A stretch of 15,259 bases of DNA. It comes from Flavonifractor sp963557075 (GTDB lineage Bacteria > Bacillota > Clostridia > Oscillospirales > Oscillospiraceae). The stretch spans positions 1 to 15,259 of the forward strand of contig CAUWDA010000050.1 in assembly GCA_963557075.1 (NCBI GenBank), given 5' to 3'. A program made the position numbers and the translations under genes. The notes under the pieces were generated by a model. That model saw only the letters and a program-made list of their open reading frames with translations, made no database searches and was not told the origin of the DNA. Shown here piece after piece: positions 13,257-15,259 of this stretch. Position 1 is the stretch's first letter; the number at the start of each line of letters is the position of its first letter.

Positions 13257-14336
13257 TTATACCTCAAACTCACCTTCGATCATCCCATTGAGATATGTTC
13301 CGGGGTCAGCGATAAAGTCCTCCCATTTGGCAAGGGGGTGGAACTCCTCATGCTCGATGTCCAGATACCACAGCTTTTTGTCCCTGGGACTCCACAGCAG
13401 CAGGTAGTCGCTGTAATTGTCCATGGCCGCCATGAGGGAGAGCAGCTTTTTTCGCTTCCACGTCATTTCCTGCACATCCATGTAGGCGTAAAGCTCCGCC
13501 CACTTCACCCATTTCTGTTCCGGAAATTCCAACCGCAGGGGGCCGGTCTTGAGGTACTCCACCAGCTTGGCGGGCAGCTTGTAGGGCATGAGCTGCCTTG
13601 CCTTTTCCTGCTCGTTGTGCCAGTCCTCCGGTTCCAGGGCTTTTAAGTAGTCGGCCATCTCCTGATTTTTGTTCTGCACCGCCACGGTGTAAGGCCGGTC
13701 GCCGTATTTGTCAGCAATGGTGATGTCGGCCCCCTGTTCCACCAGCCAGCGCACCATGAGGAAATTGTTTGAGCGGGCGGCCTCGGTGACAGGGGTGGAG
13801 GCGTAAGGGAACACCATGTCCGGCTTGTGGTAATTGATGTCCGCCCCTTTTTCCAGCAGCAGTTTTGCAAGCTCGGCCTGCCCATCAGACACCGCCGCCC
13901 GGAACGCCTCGCCGCCAAACTTGTCCACTGTGATTCCGGCTTGCTCCAGCACCTGGATATTCTCCGGATGCTTGCCCCAGCGCACTTCCTGGAAGGCCCG
14001 CTCTTTCTGCTTCGGGCTGAGTTTTGCGGCCTGCTCGGCAAAGAGCGACACCACCTCCGGCCCACAACAGCGGGCAGCGGTAAGCAGCAGAGGCTGTTCC
14101 TCTGCCAGACCGGGATCGGCACCATGCTCCAACAGGAAGTGGATCATGGGCACATCGTTTTGAAAAACCGCAATCTCCAGCGGTGTGAGTTTGATATACT
14201 CGCCGAGCTGGATAGGAGCATCCAGATCCAGTCCGCCTTGGAGCATATCCTTCAATTTAGAAATGTCGTGGTCACAGATAGCCGCAGCTGTTTCCGGGAT
14301 GCTCTCCCAATGACCAAGATATGCAATTTGGTACAT
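13257..14336 (-). CDS. Ankyrin-repeat protein with SMI1/SUKH-like C-terminal motif
   Basis: A 359-residue soluble protein. Ankyrin repeats occupy roughly residues 25-95 and 140-235: KLTPLEIAVFQNDVPMIHFL-LEHGAD; GGEAFRAAVSDGQAELAKLL-LEKGADI; STPVTEAARSNNFLMVRWLV-EQGADI; KYGDRPYTVAVQNKNQEMAD. The linker is Lys/Glu rich. The last 55 residues (DNYSDYLLLWSPRDKKLWYL, DIEHEEFHPLAKWEDFIADP) resemble the tail of SUKH-type immunity proteins (strands plus F-x-x-L-x-x-W/F); this match is tentative. Ankyrin proteins occur as immunity components in bacterial toxin loci. Start ATG 14334-14336 after a modest AGGTG site; the stop overlaps the ribosome site of the fusion gene, so translation is coupled. Confidence 0.82.
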   Translation of the reverse strand: MYQIAYLGHWESIPETAAAICDHDISKLKDMLQGGLDLDAPIQLGEYIKLTPLEIAVFQNDVPMIHFLLEHGADPGLAEEQPLLLTAARCCGPEVVSLFAEQAAKLSPKQKERAFQEVRWGKHPENIQVLEQAGITVDKFGGEAFRAAVSDGQAELAKLLLEKGADINYHKPDMVFPYASTPVTEAARSNNFLMVRWLVEQGADITIADKYGDRPYTVAVQNKNQEMADYLKALEPEDWHNEQEKARQLMPYKLPAKLVEYLKTGPLRLEFPEQKWVKWAELYAYMDVQEMTWKRKKLLSLMAAMDNYSDYLLLWSPRDKKLWYLDIEHEEFHPLAKWEDFIADPGTYLNGMIEGEFEV

Positions 14337-14396
14337 AAGGCACCTACTTTCGTTGTGGATTCACTTTATAGGAAACGGTTCGCCCCATCAGCGTAC

Positions 14397-14609
14397 TCAC
14401 AGGGATTCCTCCTCGTCCAGGAGCTGCTCCTGGACCTCTTTGGGCAGGTCGTTCCACAAAATATCGTATGTAAACTCCCGAATCTCCGGGTAACACTCCC
14501 GTGCAGTCTTTTCCGCAACATCTCTGTTCAGGTAGTGCATCTCCTGGTGGAAAAACCAGTTGAGTTTTTCCATCAGCCGATAGAGTCGGATCTGTTCTTC
14601 TTGGGTCAT
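14397..14609 (-). CDS. Unknown 70-residue protein
   Basis: Starts MTQEEQIRLYRLMEKLNWFF at an ATG with a strong GAGGAGG site about 6 nt upstream; a longer open frame upstream has no ribosome site. It continues HQEMHYLNRDVAEKTARECY and ends DLPKEVQEQLLDEEESL. The composition is helical, acidic and aromatic, without signal peptide. No family recognised. It sits 39 bp after an upstream array gene and 60 bp before the ankyrin gene on the same strand, so it probably belongs to the same transcript and may be a small immunity or adaptor protein (inference). Confidence 0.6.
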   Translation of the reverse strand: MTQEEQIRLYRLMEKLNWFFHQEMHYLNRDVAEKTARECYPEIREFTYDILWNDLPKEVQEQLLDEEESL

Positions 14610-14648
14610 GGGACACCTCCTCGGATTATCAAAATAGAACGGCTGCAC

Positions 14649-15259
14649 TCACGCCAGCTCTGCATCCAAAATCTGCACCTGTTGCCCTTTTTCATTCACA
14701 TAGTAAAGCGCAATGTAGTCGATGCCGTCCCGCTTGACCTGCTCCCAGGGCATCCGCTCACCGTTGATCAATTCTACGGTATCCGCTTCGTCCACCTCAA
14801 AGTCCTCTTTTTCGTTCTCATAGTCGTTGCCGCAGCCCAGCTCCAGCACCAGCCTGGAGGCGGGGATCTCATACCGCTTGAGGGGGCGGTGTTCCAATTC
14901 AGCCGGATCGTGTTCATCGCAGAACAGGTTGTTATAGCCATGCCGCCCGTTGTCGAAGATGACAAACGTCTCGCCACTCTCCGGGTCACGGGCCGCCACC
15001 AGTCCGGGGGCCTCGTCGCCATCTACGATATAGGGTTGGGTCTCTCCCTTCACCGTGAACAACTCGCCGTAATACCAAACCTCCAGCAGTTCATTTCCGG
15101 CAGAGGAGCAGAGGGTCACGGTGGGCAGGCGCTTTTGTACCTGTTCCTTAACATGGCCCTCCAGCCAGGTGGGAATTGGGGGAAAGGACGCCCCTTTCTC
15201 CTGTTTGGCGGGCGACGCCTGTGCATCGTTCCACGGCTCCATATCCAGGCTGATGATCC
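14649..15259 (-). CDS. Unrecognised array protein, 5' end beyond the window
   Basis: The frame is open to the window's right edge. The first in-window ATG (15240-15242) has no ribosome site, and the codons before it (IISLD then MEPWND) read on as sensible protein, so the true start is probably outside. It has about 200 residues in view: FPPIPTWLEGHVKEQVQKRL, LEVWYYGELFTVKGETQPYI, GETFVIFDNGRHGYNNLFCD, then a basic-acidic tail with EDFEVDEADTVELINGERMP and DYIALYYVNEKGQQVQILDA. It is soluble, with no membrane segment. No family assigned; strand-rich and acidic, like neighbouring immunity-type proteins. It ends with TGA at 14649-14651. Confidence 0.7.
   Translation of the reverse strand, partial: IISLDMEPWNDAQASPAKQEKGASFPPIPTWLEGHVKEQVQKRLPTVTLCSSAGNELLEVWYYGELFTVKGETQPYIVDGDEAPGLVAARDPESGETFVIFDNGRHGYNNLFCDEHDPAELEHRPLKRYEIPASRLVLELGCGNDYENEKEDFEVDEADTVELINGERMPWEQVKRDGIDYIALYYVNEKGQQVQILDAELA

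Noticed and set aside
14337..14396. TATAAA (minus strand) ahead of the ankyrin gene as a possible internal promoter
   Set aside because: No acceptable -35 hexamer stands 16-18 bp upstream.
14344..14616. 90-codon minus-strand frame overlapping the 70-residue gene
   Set aside because: Different frame, no sensible composition; the ribosome site at 14614-14620 fits the 70-residue gene better.
1..15259. tRNA, rRNA, CRISPR repeats
   Set aside because: No clover-leaf, ribosomal or regularly spaced repeat pattern was seen in the window.

Overview
The window looks like accessory DNA from a Gram-positive, high-GC member of the Clostridia, probably a gut Oscillospiraceae- or Lachnospiraceae-type bacterium. 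The grounds are strong AGGAGG-type ribosome sites before nearly every gene, GC-rich codons, and gene families typical of Firmicutes mobile DNA. This placement is inference, since no marker gene is present. I see no rRNA, tRNA or CRISPR array.

Left part (1-3444). The window opens with the 5' end of a leftward tyrosine recombinase, which suggests the edge of an integrated element. A leftward pair follows (RibD/DHFR-like reductase, then a GNAT acetyltransferase), ending in an intrinsic terminator that overlaps the last codons of the acetyltransferase. Diverging from it is a rightward, tightly packed trio: a YafY/WYL-type regulator, a TfoX N-terminal-domain protein and a GyrI-like ligand-binding protein. 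The divergent spacer holds a promoter on each strand and a perfect 12+12 bp dyad, which could be an operator or, read leftward, a terminator.

Middle part (3445-5250). A small basic protein of a type I associate with Clostridia conjugative elements (leftward) and a Cro/C1-type helix-turn-helix regulator (rightward) suggest element cargo or a boundary. The regulator's conserved part ends at a strong intrinsic terminator that lies inside its reading frame. Beyond it is a 386 bp stretch bounded by perfect 24 bp inverted repeats that no recognised gene explains. A leftward gene of unknown function with a clear promoter and a dyad at its -35 box completes this part.

Right part (5251-15259). Everything is on the minus strand, closely spaced, and apparently transcribed from beyond the right edge. 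In transcription order it encodes an unrecognised protein (5' end outside the window), a 70-residue protein, an ankyrin-repeat protein, a 1,074-residue fusion (beta-propeller-like region, formylglycine-generating-enzyme-like domain, C-terminal DUF4241), an LRR-like protein with a possible NTF2-like tail, an unknown 161-residue protein, and a 1,053-residue TPR/SUFU protein. SUFU, DUF4241, ankyrin, LRR and NTF2-like folds are all known as immunity-protein families of bacterial polymorphic toxin systems, and mixed arrays of them are known as poly-immunity loci. No toxin or secretion gene is visible here, so the best reading is an orphan immunity array. Its evolution by recombination shows in three scars: an in-frame fusion that keeps the internal start signal of its second half, a 63 bp gene-tail remnant similar to part of that fusion, and a 20 bp near-repeat flanking one gene.
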